Assembly (NCBI GenBank): GCA_022565595.1
Contig: JAIUML010000006.1
Coordinates: 1 to 64,000 of the forward strand
Direction: 5' to 3'
Length of the DNA stretch: 64,000 nucleotides
Source of the DNA: Saccharospirillum sp.
GTDB lineage: Bacteria > Pseudomonadota > Gammaproteobacteria > Pseudomonadales > Natronospirillaceae
Under the pieces are notes generated by a model. That model was given only the letters and a program-made list of their open reading frames with translations, did not search any database and was not told the origin of the DNA. Positions 42,436 through 52,080 of this stretch are shown here, one piece after another (within the stretch, counting starts at the first letter, position 1; each line of letters begins with the position of its first letter). The position numbers and the translations under genes were made by a program.

Positions 42436-45400
42436 ATGATCAGGACAAAGGCACTCATTATCGCCTGTCTTCTAGGGCTGCCTGCTTTCGTCTGGGGCTC
42501 GGCTCTCTTTGATGACCGGGCTGCCAACTTCTGGTTGGTCGACACCGTTGATGGCAAAGTCACCAGCTACAGTGCTGGAGATTGGGTGCTGGATTACGAT
42601 CAACTGACCAACCCACCCGCATTGTCCGGGCCCCATCAGACATTGGTGAACAGCTTACCGAAAAGCTCAGTTTCGATGAGTGCCGGGCAGCCTGGAGTTT
42701 CGGTGATCGGCCTGGCTGAGGCAGACCGCATTCTGGGAGAGGACAGCGGCCCCAAACCGTTAAGAGTACTGCCGGCAGACGGCTATTACACCGAAACTCT
42801 GGCCATTCGCCTGCAAGTGGATGACAGCCTGAGCGGCCATTACATCTTGCGCTGGCGTTTTAATGAAGGTAGCTGGATCTCCGAAACCTTGACGCCTCAG
42901 TCCTTTGACGAGGTGAGCGGTGGTTATCTCGAGCGCGTGCACTACCTGGTGCACGATGGGGACTATGACCTCGAAGTCGAGTTGCGCTCCAACATTGGCG
43001 TGTTGGTGGACGACGTTGTACGCGAATACAAGCTTTACAGCACCCATGAGGATGGCCACCGTCGTGACACCTCAGGCGATGGCATTCCCGATCTGGTAAA
43101 AATCGCCATGGGGTTGAGCCCGCTTTCAGCCGATGATGGTGAGCCGGGTAGCGATGGCAACTGGAGCCGTTTTGACCTCTGGCTGCGTTGCGCAGAGATT
43201 GAGTTTGATGAGGAAGTCTGTGTTGAACCCGAAGATCGGGACAAGGACGGCTGGAGTGATTTTGATGAGGAGCTCAGAGGCACCCGCCCGGATGACCCGG
43301 CAACGCTGACCTTTATCGATGGCCCGGAAGAAGGGAGTGTCGAGCACCAGAATGAACGTCAGCGCTTCAAGGAGTATCCGGCCGCTCGGCGGCTCTATGA
43401 GGTGGAGTATCGACTCGATGGTACTAACCTTGGGATGCCAGTGGACACCCTAAGTGCTACCACCCTTTATGGTGATATTGCCTGGGACCCGGAACGATTG
43501 GTCACCCCGACGGATCTGGACAATGCGCAATTGTCTGAAATCGACGTTGCCGCTTCTCGATTGCGTGAGCTGGCTGATAAAGCTCTGGATGAAAATCAAT
43601 GGCCCGCCATGCGCTTACCCGCCGGTGTCAGAACTCTGGTGCGCGCCAGCCGGGTGGTCGCCGTTGGCGATTCAACCGCACGCCAGGTCTTTTTATTGAC
43701 CTTGCCGATCCAACCCGATTTGACACCCAGGCTATTCAGCACGGTGGCTGATGAATGGGTTGGTGATTGGGACACCGTCGAAGAATGGCGTGCAGGCTAC
43801 CTGAAGTGGCTGAGAGAGACTCTGGTTCAGGATATCAGGCCTGAATTTGATGCCGACCAGTCCCTGGTCTTGCTGGTGCTCGAGCAATTGCTCGCACAGG
43901 AAGCACGACTGAGAGGCATTGGTGGCCTCGAACGTCTGGGCCAGCCCGGTGCCCGCTTGCGCTGGGTTCGCGAGTTCAACACCACCCTGGCGGAGCGTCA
44001 TGAGGGGCACAATATAACGGCCGTTATTGAGCAGCTCGAGAAGGCACTGCTCGACGACGGGTTGCTGAAGGATGATGCTCGGACCATACAGACATGGCTC
44101 GAAGACACACCGGAGGGCCTGGACAGCAGCGCATGGCTGAGACAAAAGCTGGATTTCAATCAGGCAGGGCGTGATCTGGGCTGTTTTGTCAGTGATGATG
44201 ACTGGGCCAGATTGAACGAAGAAGGCAACGAAGTTCTGCTCGACCAGTTCCTCACCGACTGCCCGACGCATTACCTGGGTTCGGAGCTGCTGCAGTGGCA
44301 AACCGAAAGTCTCGATTTGCGTTACCGGCTGCGGCTGATGTTGCTGGCCGAAGGCCTGATGCGCCTCGGCCATGATAACAGCCTGGCTTCGGCTGCTGCG
44401 GATTCCGACGAAGACGGCCTGACCAATGCCGATGAAATCATGCGGCGGCCCTATCGCTGGCACACTCTGCCCTGGTTGGCCGATACCGACGGCGATGGCC
44501 TGATCGACAGTGTAGACCGTTGCCCACTCGACCCGCTTAACGGTTGTACTGGCACACCGGATGGCAATCAACTTTATCTGGGCTCAGATCTGACACTGTC
44601 CAAACCTTACCAGATGGGCATGGTTCTGCTCAGCATTGAACTGGATCGACCCGCACTGGAAGCCATCAGGGTGAGCTATCAGGTGTTGGCCAATGATGGC
44701 GACAGTGCCATCGATGGCGAAGACTTTATTGCCAGCAGTGGCGAGGTCTGGTTGCAGCCGGGCCAGTCGGCGGTGTTGATACCGGTTACGCTGCTTAACG
44801 AAGGTGAAGGCTCGACCTTCCGCCTTCAGGTAACAGAGGTCGAGGGTGCCAGCCTCGCCGGCAGCGACTCCACCCTGGTCACCCTGACGCCATACGAACC
44901 CTCTGAGCCCAGGGCGGTGTTGCTGGCCAGCAATCTGGTGGTGCACGAGAACGAGTCGATCACCCTCGATGCCAGTGCCAGTTACGACCCGGATGGGCGG
45001 CCGTTGAGCTTTGTATGGCAACCGGTTTCTGGCCCGGATGTTGTGCTCAGCAACTCGGAAAACGCCATCACCGAATTGACGGCGCCAGAATTGTTGGCAG
45101 ACACCTCTGCGCTGCTTGAAGTGACGGTGAGCAACGATGCCGGCCTGACCAACAGCGCTGAGTTGTCCTTGCTGATTACCGCAGAAGACGACCCGCCCAT
45201 AGTGCTGGCCACGCCCCAGTTCAACAAGGAGCGTGGTGCTGAACTCTACATCAACTTTGCCGAGCTGGAAGCCTATATCGAAGACCCTGAGCAGCAGCCG
45301 TTGAGCTTCTTTCTGCGGCCGAACCAGCCCCTGGGCGCACGCGTCAGTGAAAGCGGTTCGGGATTGTTGGTTGATGGGGGAATCGCCGAGGCCGTGTTGT

Positions 45401-46680
45401 TGGCGCCTGAAGAACCGAGCCAGTTCTCGGCAGTGCCCTGGGGGCAAGGCGGTGTCGCCTTTATCAGTCGTGATGCAACTGGCCATCACTCAGTATGGGT
45501 CTGGCACTATAGCTTTGGTTTGATGTTGATTCATAGCACTGAACATGACATTGATAATCTGATGGCCAACCCGGCGTCAGACTCGCTTTACTTCGATGAA
45601 ACAATAGCCGATAAAACCGTACTCAATTGGCTGTCTCCTGGAAACTCCGTGCAGAAGTGGAGTACGGATGGCTTGCCGGAGGGTACCGATGCTCGATTGG
45701 CGAGCCCCTTTACCGAAGATCTGTATTTCTGCCGCGACAATATGACCTGGTCCTACCTGGACGTGAAAACCGGCAACCAGGTCAACAGCGAGTACCCCTG
45801 TAGTGGCGAAGCGGCGAAGGTCATCGCCAATAAACAACAGGTCTGTCTGGTGTCTGATGATCTCCTCTGTACTGAGCCTGGCAGCATGAGTTCCGAGGTG
45901 AGTAATTGGCTGTCGCTGGACGGTGCAACGATGCGTGGACTACATGCCTTTGGTGAGCTTACCGTGGTGATGGCTGATTACGGTACTGAGTATGGTTTTT
46001 ATGCGCTCTCCCCGACAGAACCCATGCAAGCCGTGGCGTTTCATTACGTCGACAGTGCTGACGTGAGCAGTGCGGAACTTGCCTACACCCTGAACACGAG
46101 CGGTGATGTTCTGCTCGGTTTGTTGTTGGTGGATGGCGGGTATGATGTGATTCGCTGGGAGCCCGGTGATAACGATGCCACCCTGCTGGCGAGTGGTTTG
46201 CTGGCGGGTGTGCCGCAGGAGGCTGATTCACCCAAACCCCTGATCGAGATGAATGGTCAGTACTACTGGCTGGCCGATGTTGGTGTGGACCGCTGGGCCG
46301 TGCAACGTATTGACCCGGAGTCTGGCAGCGTGCAGACCCTTAACGAATTGACGGTCGGCAGTTATGGTGTTGAGTCCATACAAGGTTATCAGTTGGTAAG
46401 CTCGCCTCGAGGCCTGGTGTTGTCTGGTCAATATGGAGATGGATTGTGTTTCTGGCAACGACTCGATGGCAGCGGCGTTTTACGTTCGGTTCATTTCGAC
46501 GACGTTCTCTGTGAGCAGAGTGTCACGGCCAGCTCGATAGAGCTTCATCGGAAGGGTGAGCGCTATTACCACATTCAGGGAGGTGACTTCCTGGGCAGTA
46601 CCGGCTTCTCGGTCGATGTCAGTGATGGTGTCAACGAGGTTGAGCTGCCGATCAAGCTGATCATAGAGGAGGCAGACTGA
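42436..46680 (+). CDS. Large exported TSP3/Calx-beta/PKD-type protein (third gene of the giant operon)
   Basis: The 1414-residue product follows an AAGGAGCGG site and has a signal peptide (MIRTKALIIACLLGLPAFVW with GSA). Calcium-binding TSP3-like motifs are DTSGDGIPDL (about 211), DRDKDGWSDF (about 268), DSDEDGLTNADE (about 656) and DTDGDGLIDSVDRCP (about 683). A Calx-beta-like domain (about 720-810) and a PKD/REJ-like domain with ESITLDASASYDPDG (about 835-915) follow. Residues about 970-1370 form WD- or propeller-like repeats of short strands. The stop codon overlaps the next start (TGATG), so translation is coupled. The protein probably needs calcium for folding outside the cell; its function is unknown. 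Confidence 0.8.
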   Translation: MIRTKALIIACLLGLPAFVWGSALFDDRAANFWLVDTVDGKVTSYSAGDWVLDYDQLTNPPALSGPHQTLVNSLPKSSVSMSAGQPGVSVIGLAEADRILGEDSGPKPLRVLPADGYYTETLAIRLQVDDSLSGHYILRWRFNEGSWISETLTPQSFDEVSGGYLERVHYLVHDGDYDLEVELRSNIGVLVDDVVREYKLYSTHEDGHRRDTSGDGIPDLVKIAMGLSPLSADDGEPGSDGNWSRFDLWLRCAEIEFDEEVCVEPEDRDKDGWSDFDEELRGTRPDDPATLTFIDGPEEGSVEHQNERQRFKEYPAARRLYEVEYRLDGTNLGMPVDTLSATTLYGDIAWDPERLVTPTDLDNAQLSEIDVAASRLRELADKALDENQWPAMRLPAGVRTLVRASRVVAVGDSTARQVFLLTLPIQPDLTPRLFSTVADEWVGDWDTVEEWRAGYLKWLRETLVQDIRPEFDADQSLVLLVLEQLLAQEARLRGIGGLERLGQPGARLRWVREFNTTLAERHEGHNITAVIEQLEKALLDDGLLKDDARTIQTWLEDTPEGLDSSAWLRQKLDFNQAGRDLGCFVSDDDWARLNEEGNEVLLDQFLTDCPTHYLGSELLQWQTESLDLRYRLRLMLLAEGLMRLGHDNSLASAAADSDEDGLTNADEIMRRPYRWHTLPWLADTDGDGLIDSVDRCPLDPLNGCTGTPDGNQLYLGSDLTLSKPYQMGMVLLSIELDRPALEAIRVSYQVLANDGDSAIDGEDFIASSGEVWLQPGQSAVLIPVTLLNEGEGSTFRLQVTEVEGASLAGSDSTLVTLTPYEPSEPRAVLLASNLVVHENESITLDASASYDPDGRPLSFVWQPVSGPDVVLSNSENAITELTAPELLADTSALLEVTVSNDAGLTNSAELSLLITAEDDPPIVLATPQFNKERGAELYINFAELEAYIEDPEQQPLSFFLRPNQPLGARVSESGSGLLVDGGIAEAVLLAPEEPSQFSAVPWGQGGVAFISRDATGHHSVWVWHYSFGLMLIHSTEHDIDNLMANPASDSLYFDETIADKTVLNWLSPGNSVQKWSTDGLPEGTDARLASPFTEDLYFCRDNMTWSYLDVKTGNQVNSEYPCSGEAAKVIANKQQVCLVSDDLLCTEPGSMSSEVSNWLSLDGATMRGLHAFGELTVVMADYGTEYGFYALSPTEPMQAVAFHYVDSADVSSAELAYTLNTSGDVLLGLLLVDGGYDVIRWEPGDNDATLLASGLLAGVPQEADSPKPLIEMNGQYYWLADVGVDRWAVQRIDPESGSVQTLNELTVGSYGVESIQGYQLVSSPRGLVLSGQYGDGLCFWQRLDGSGVLRSVHFDDVLCEQSVTASSIELHRKGERYYHIQGGDFLGSTGFSVDVSDGVNEVELPIKLIIEEAD

Positions 46681-49600
46681 TGCGTACCGCCTTATGGATG
46701 CTGATCCCCATTGTTTTGCTGGGTTGCAACACTGAAACGGCCAAGTGGGATGCCTCCAATTCCACCAGTGCCGATGCAGAGAACCAGGCGGAATCTCCGA
46801 ACGCCTTGCCGGTTGCAGAAGAACCCAGAGCTGCGGACGCAGAAAACACCACGCCAGACTGGTTACGCTACGGCGGTCCAACCCCCTGGGTACAGGACAG
46901 TGACGGCGATGGCATCCCCGATGAGTTCGATGCCGATCCCTATAACCCGCCTCTGGTGGTTACCTCTGGGCCAGCACTGCGGATTGACCGGCTTTATACC
47001 CCGAGGCCTGGTGTTGAGCTGGACGATCAGGTGATGCCGGGTGCGGATCTGGTTATTGAATCCACGGGGCTGTTTCACTATGGCGGCCCCTGGTGGCTGC
47101 GCTGGCACCATGCCAATGGCATTTTCGCTCAGGAAGTCTTCCCGGATGGCGAGGGTCGCATAGCGGTTCAACAGCCGGAAATCATGCCACATGCGGTCAG
47201 TCTGGTAGCGGCAACCTATGCCACCACTGAACATTCGGTGCAGGCACTCAAAGCCAATACACCACTGCTTTACCCTCTGGAAGAACCGTTGCGTGCCGGT
47301 GCTCAGGTCACCTTGAAAGGTGAGCGCCTGGATCAGATGCGCGCCTTGCGTTTGGGTGACCAGCCGTTGCCGGTTGATCAGATACGGCCGAATGCCATTG
47401 TTGTCAGCTTGCCTGACTTGCCGATCAGCCAGACATTTAACTGGGAAGACGACCGCGGCGATTATTATTATCTGCAAGCGACGATCATGCGACCGGTGAC
47501 GATAGATACGGCGAATCAACTCATTGAGCCGCTGGACTGGTCCGTTCTGACGGATTCCGGGCTGCTTCGCCTGGGCGAGGAAGCGACCTACTGGGTCCCA
47601 GCTGGTATGAGCCGGACACTGCGTTTCTACCAGGATGACAACCCCTTGTCGGTGAGTGCCGTTGTCTTGCCGCACCAGACCAGGGTCGAGCTGGGTGCGC
47701 GCAGTTCTCTGAAAGAGTGGATTTGGTCCTATCACGTTGGGGCGCACACTACAGCAAACCATGACTATGGCTATTCATTACCCCTGGTTGCTGATCAACT
47801 GTCGGAGGTTGAAAGCCTGTTGCTGGATGGCTTGAATGGTGATCTGAACGCAGGCTTTTACGCACGCCAGGCCTTCCATAGCCAGGTTAAAGACATTGCC
47901 TATTGGCCCGAGCCCGCTCAGGTGCTGCAGGAGCGTTCATGGTGGCGTCTGGAATTTCTGGGGGACACCGTAGAAGCCATTATGGCCGGTGGCAACCTGT
48001 ATCAGCCCATCGTCAAGGTGATTCTTGAGGATGCGGTGTCCGGTACCTCCAGTTATGCCAATATCAATATTGGTTACCACCGTAGCCTGACCGAATGCAC
48101 TGGTATGGGTGCATTGAGTCGCCCGTCCGACATGTGGCCATCTGACCTCTGTGTACAGAATATGGGGCCTTATTATGTGAGCTTGCGTGTCGTTGACTCA
48201 CGAAGTGGCGAAGTGTTGAAAGATCACATTACCCATCCCTTTGATACGGATATGCTTGGTGGCTCCAATTTCGGCTTTTTTAACGTGCCTTCTGTCGCTT
48301 ATTTGACCGGCAATAACCAGTCCCTATGCAAAATGCGTCCCTGTCATGTTGAAGTACTGACGGGTGGGTTAGGCTGGCTGGCGAGTTACGAACTGAACCA
48401 AAGTGAGCGCGCTATTGCCAACCAGGTTTTGGGTCGGACTTTGTTGGAGCTGGTAGTGATGCCTGCCATTGGTTGGGCTACCAACTCCTCAAGCAACAGT
48501 AAAGGCGTCAAATGTATTGCTGAATCGCTCTTGGTACCTTCAGTGGCCGATACTTTTAATTACGGTGTGGCAATAGACGCCTGGATGCAAGGCGTTAACC
48601 AGTCCAGTACTCCCTCAGAGCTTACTTTGGTTACAGCAAGTACCATTATTTCCCCTGTAATAGATCTTTTAATCGGTATGGCAGGGAATGATCGTTTTGC
48701 TGAGTGTTTAATCGAATTGGGAGAAAGTACTACAAATCAAATGGTGAGTAGCGCGTCCAATCGACTGGGTAGTGCTTCGCGCAGCGCCAGTGTTCCAGTA
48801 TTTATATTGAACAGGCTTAATGACGCCTATCAAGGTTGGCAACTATTGACGGCTCCCCGCAAAATCATTTTTGATGTTGCACCCAGAGCCTCGATCACCG
48901 AGATTACCACCAGCAGCGGTCGTTTCGATGAGCGAGTGCTCTATTCCAATAACGAAAATGACTTTTTAAGGCTCTATGGCACCCATCTGGCAGACCCGCT
49001 AGACGATGGGTACTGGCCGACACTGGTGTTGACGGATCGCAGTGGCCGCCAGGAGCGGTTGGCGTTGAACAGCAGCCATGCATTCGATACTTCTGATATG
49101 TCCTGGGTGGACTTGCGTATCCGCGTTCAGGACTTGCGGCCCCTGGTACAAGGTCTCAGTGGCAACGTCTTTAATGTGAGCCTGGAGTTGGATCATGGCA
49201 ACTACAGTGAGTTCCCGGACGGTGTCTTGCCATTGCCGGGCACCGAGGTCGAATGGATCGGAGATGCCCGTTTGACCGGGGTGATCCGGCCCATTTTGAT
49301 GCCCGGTGAGCGAGGCATATCACTTTATGGTGAAAACCTGGGGCTGTTCAATCAGCCGGGTTTGGCGCTGGAATTCACCAACGAAGATGGTGAAATATTC
49401 CCCGCCGACCGTGTCCTGTACAACTCGTCAACCAGTATACGCTTTGGTTTAAGTGAGGATATGCCTCCGGGGCGCTATCACTTGACGCTGCTGCTGGGTC
49501 TGATCAAGACACTGGATCTGGATCAGCCCATTGAGGTGGTGAGTGCCGATTCCTCGTTCGTCGGCTTACTCGACAGAGGGCCGGTGCTGGACGACGAAAT

Positions 49601-49916
49601 AGAGATGTGGTTGCTAACCGGTAATGGTGATGCATTGACACCCTTTGGGGAGCCAGTCACTTTTGCTATTCCGTCACCCAACAAGGACTATTCGATGATC
49701 ATAGCCTGGGAGCAAGACACTCTGATGAACTTCGCTGAGCAGGTTCGTGACCCAGCGAGAATTCAAATCTATTGCGTTGATGGTGGCGATGACGGTACCT
49801 GTACCTGGCGCGTTCAAGGTCGCATAGTGGGTTTTCTGGGGCAAGTCAGCCTTTTTAATGAGAGTGGCAGCCTTGCCGAGGATGCCTTCTTCGAGTTCGA
49901 CCTGAATTACCAATAG
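46680..49916 (+). CDS. Large lipoprotein with IPT/TIG-like domains (fourth gene of the giant operon)
   Basis: The start overlaps the preceding stop. The signal ends IVLLGC, giving a 1078-residue lipoprotein. A TSP3 motif (DSDGDGIPDEFDADPYNP, about 75-92) is followed by IPT/TIG-like segments: one near 195-255 with LRAGAQVTLKGERLD, another near 858-945 with ILMPGERGISLYGENL. A middle stretch (about residues 590-730) is more hydrophobic and helical, and its DNA (about 48460-48870) is visibly richer in A and T than its surroundings. The gene ends the operon; no clear intrinsic terminator was seen before the next gene at 50070. Function unknown. Confidence 0.78.
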   Translation: MRTALWMLIPIVLLGCNTETAKWDASNSTSADAENQAESPNALPVAEEPRAADAENTTPDWLRYGGPTPWVQDSDGDGIPDEFDADPYNPPLVVTSGPALRIDRLYTPRPGVELDDQVMPGADLVIESTGLFHYGGPWWLRWHHANGIFAQEVFPDGEGRIAVQQPEIMPHAVSLVAATYATTEHSVQALKANTPLLYPLEEPLRAGAQVTLKGERLDQMRALRLGDQPLPVDQIRPNAIVVSLPDLPISQTFNWEDDRGDYYYLQATIMRPVTIDTANQLIEPLDWSVLTDSGLLRLGEEATYWVPAGMSRTLRFYQDDNPLSVSAVVLPHQTRVELGARSSLKEWIWSYHVGAHTTANHDYGYSLPLVADQLSEVESLLLDGLNGDLNAGFYARQAFHSQVKDIAYWPEPAQVLQERSWWRLEFLGDTVEAIMAGGNLYQPIVKVILEDAVSGTSSYANINIGYHRSLTECTGMGALSRPSDMWPSDLCVQNMGPYYVSLRVVDSRSGEVLKDHITHPFDTDMLGGSNFGFFNVPSVAYLTGNNQSLCKMRPCHVEVLTGGLGWLASYELNQSERAIANQVLGRTLLELVVMPAIGWATNSSSNSKGVKCIAESLLVPSVADTFNYGVAIDAWMQGVNQSSTPSELTLVTASTIISPVIDLLIGMAGNDRFAECLIELGESTTNQMVSSASNRLGSASRSASVPVFILNRLNDAYQGWQLLTAPRKIIFDVAPRASITEITTSSGRFDERVLYSNNENDFLRLYGTHLADPLDDGYWPTLVLTDRSGRQERLALNSSHAFDTSDMSWVDLRIRVQDLRPLVQGLSGNVFNVSLELDHGNYSEFPDGVLPLPGTEVEWIGDARLTGVIRPILMPGERGISLYGENLGLFNQPGLALEFTNEDGEIFPADRVLYNSSTSIRFGLSEDMPPGRYHLTLLLGLIKTLDLDQPIEVVSADSSFVGLLDRGPVLDDEIEMWLLTGNGDALTPFGEPVTFAIPSPNKDYSMIIAWEQDTLMNFAEQVRDPARIQIYCVDGGDDGTCTWRVQGRIVGFLGQVSLFNESGSLAEDAFFEFDLNYQ

Positions 49917-50069
49917 CAGGATGATGCTGTCTCGGCACAGCCGGGTAGAGTGGCAAAGTTCTCGAATCGTTACAGTTTCAAGGAGTTGGCATTCCTGAAC
50001 ACCGCTTTGCGGCCTTTCGATCAGTGGTACACTCGGTTTTTCCGATGCTGAGCTTTCCAGGACTGAAAG

Positions 50070-51299
50070 ATGAAATCCAGATACGGCCAGAGCCTGGCCG
50101 TTAAGCCTGCACTGCGCTTACCCGAATTTGTCGCCCTCATGGCACTGATGACTTCTTTGGTCGCCATGAGCATCGATACCATGCTGCCTGCCTTGCCAGA
50201 AATTGGCCGAGATCTGAATGCGGCAGACATCGCGCAAACACAGCTGATCATTTCCTTTGTAATCCTCGGCATGGGTGTGGGGCAGTTGTTTTTCGGGCCA
50301 CTGTCGGACGCCATTGGGCGCAGGCCTACCATTCTGGCTGGACTGGTCATTTTTATGGCGGGCTCGGCCGTCTCCATGCTGGCCGAGAGCATGGAAGTCA
50401 TGTTGTTGGGGCGTCTGATCCAGGGTTTTGGCGTTTCCGGCCCGCGTATTGTATCCATTGCTCTAATACGGGATCAGTTTGTCGGCCGAAACATGGCGCA
50501 GGTGATGTCCTTTATCATGACGGTCTTTATTCTGGTGCCCATGCTGGCGCCAGCGGTCGGGCAGGGTGTGGTTTTGCTCAGCCATTGGCGCGGCATCTTT
50601 GCAGTATTTATTGCTCTGGCTTTGATCGTAGGCATCTGGTTCGGCCTTCGCCAACCGGAGACCCTGGCTGTGGAAAAACGCCAACCGGTATCGCTGCCCA
50701 ATTTGTGGCGATCAACCCGCTTTGTCTTTGCGCAGAAGACCACGCTCTGGTTTGTGGCCTCGGCGGGTTTTGTTTTCGGCAGTTTCCTGACCTACCTCGG
50801 CAGTGCCCAGGCCATCTTTGTTGATCTCTATGATGTAGGGCTCAGGTTTCCGCTTTATTTCGCTATTCTGGCCGGAGTGATTGGCCTTTCTTCTTTTACC
50901 AACGGAAAACTGGTGCAACGCTTCGGCATGAAACGCATCAGCTATGTGGCGCTCATCGGCTTTATAGGCAGTTTTGGCATTTTGCTGGTTTTGGCGTTGT
51001 TGCAGGGCGGGGTGCCCCCCTTGATGCAATTCATGGTGTTCGGTTGCCTGGGCTTTTTCTGGGTCGGGCTGATGTTCGGCAACTTCAATGCCTTGGCGAT
51101 GAAGCCTCTGGGCGCAGTAGCAGGTATAGGCGCTGCTCTGGTCGGCTCCCTGACCAACTTTATCTCGGTGCCGCTGTCGATCCTCGCCGGCCTGTTTTAC
51201 AACGAAACCCTGGTGCCCTTGTTGCTGGTTTTCGTCGCCTTTGGCATCGCCTCACTCTTCTGCGCACACAAGGGACTAACCCACTTCGAAGACGACTGA
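50070..51299 (+). CDS. Bcr/CflA-type multidrug MFS transporter
   Basis: The 409-residue protein has twelve membrane segments. It carries the Bcr/CflA signature: ALMTSLVAMSIDTMLPALPE in the first helix, GQLFFGPLSDAIGRRPTILA as motif A, and RLIQGFGVSGPRIVSIALIRD in helix 4-5. Such proteins are drug:proton antiporters of the inner membrane, exporting bicyclomycin, sulfonamides or chloramphenicol in relatives. A family A element begins three bases after the stop. No regulator is adjacent. Confidence 0.88.
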   Translation: MKSRYGQSLAVKPALRLPEFVALMALMTSLVAMSIDTMLPALPEIGRDLNAADIAQTQLIISFVILGMGVGQLFFGPLSDAIGRRPTILAGLVIFMAGSAVSMLAESMEVMLLGRLIQGFGVSGPRIVSIALIRDQFVGRNMAQVMSFIMTVFILVPMLAPAVGQGVVLLSHWRGIFAVFIALALIVGIWFGLRQPETLAVEKRQPVSLPNLWRSTRFVFAQKTTLWFVASAGFVFGSFLTYLGSAQAIFVDLYDVGLRFPLYFAILAGVIGLSSFTNGKLVQRFGMKRISYVALIGFIGSFGILLVLALLQGGVPPLMQFMVFGCLGFFWVGLMFGNFNALAMKPLGAVAGIGAALVGSLTNFISVPLSILAGLFYNETLVPLLLVFVAFGIASLFCAHKGLTHFEDD

Positions 51300-51301
51300 A
51301 C

Positions 51302-51414
51302 TGGAGTGTCGATGTCCTCATCGACGTAGTCGGCGCCAGCCGACTGGCCGGGGTGCGGGGTCAAACCAGCGGGCTGCGCTCCCCTGGAGTGTCGATGAGG
51401 ACATCGACACTCCA
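51302..51414. repeat. Family A element, second subtype (A9)
   Basis: This 113-bp copy shares the CGACTGGCCGGG ... GGTCAAACCAGCGGGCT core with 23792-23900. Its tips, TGGAGTGTCGATG and CATCGACACTCCA, are perfect complements over the outer 24 bases. It lies between the convergent transporter and folA genes and could end both transcripts. Confidence 0.85.
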
Positions 51415-51448
51415 GGGGAGCGTTTGAATCTTGAGGCTCCAAAATGGG

Positions 51449-51958
51449 TTACTGGACGACCCGCTCATACACCACAAAGGAATAATCATAAGGGTTGGGC
51501 CCTTCCGCCTTGAAGTCTTCCCGCGCCCGCTCCTGATAGGCGTTCAGGTCTATCGCCGGAAAGCGCGCATCGCCCTCCACCTCAGCATGCACCAGCGTCA
51601 CATAAAGCCGGTCCGCCCGTGGCAAGGCCTGTTCATAAATCTGGGCGCCACCCATCACAATCACCTCATCACTGCCCCCGACCAGACACTCCGCCTCAGC
51701 CAATTCAATAGCCGCCACCAGCGAATGCACGACCTTGACGCCTTCAGCCTGAAAACCGGCATCCCGCGTGATGACGATGTTGGTGCGATTGGGTAATGGC
51801 TTACCAATGCTGTCGTAGGTCTTGCGGCCCATGATGACGGGCTTGCCGGTGGTGACCTGCTTGAAGTACTTGAGGTCGTTGGGCAGGTACCAGGGCAGCT
51901 TGTTGTCGCGGCCGATCACGCCGTTGCTGGCCATGGCCCAGATCAAGGCAATGCGCAT
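51449..51958 (-). CDS. folA: Dihydrofolate reductase
   Basis: The 169-residue protein has the complete DHFR pattern. It has IWAMASNGVIGRDNKLPW, then LPNDLKYFK with catalytic Asp28, and GKPVIMGRKTYDSIGKPLP for NADPH binding. IVMGGAQIYEQALPRADRLY and a late FPAIDL follow. It reduces dihydrofolate to tetrahydrofolate for thymidylate and purine synthesis in the cytosol and is the target of trimethoprim. A GGAG site precedes the ATG at 51958. It is divergent from the phosphoribosyltransferase gene, a nucleotide-metabolism pairing. Confidence 0.96.
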   Translation of the reverse strand: MRIALIWAMASNGVIGRDNKLPWYLPNDLKYFKQVTTGKPVIMGRKTYDSIGKPLPNRTNIVITRDAGFQAEGVKVVHSLVAAIELAEAECLVGGSDEVIVMGGAQIYEQALPRADRLYVTLVHAEVEGDARFPAIDLNAYQERAREDFKAEGPNPYDYSFVVYERVVQ

Positions 51959-52016
51959 TGAATTCTCCTGTATTTCGAGTGCCGTTATACTATCATTGAG
52001 TGGCTTGTATAGTCCC

Positions 52017-52045
52017 TTGCACAGCTCGGTAATACCGGCTAAAGT
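52017..52045 (+). promoter_or_regulatory. Candidate sigma-70 promoter of the phosphoribosyltransferase gene
   Basis: TTGCAC at 52017-52022 and TAAAGT at 52040-52045 are separated by 17 bases, and lie 36 bases before the ATG at 52081. Confidence 0.45.
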
Positions 52046-52080
52046 TCGCTACCCCAAAAATCCTGACCATTGAGGCAGTA

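Noticed and set aside
51302-51414. Insertion sequence remnant
   Set aside because: It has no transposase fragment and no flanking duplication, and matches the short palindromic family seen elsewhere, so it is listed as a repeat.
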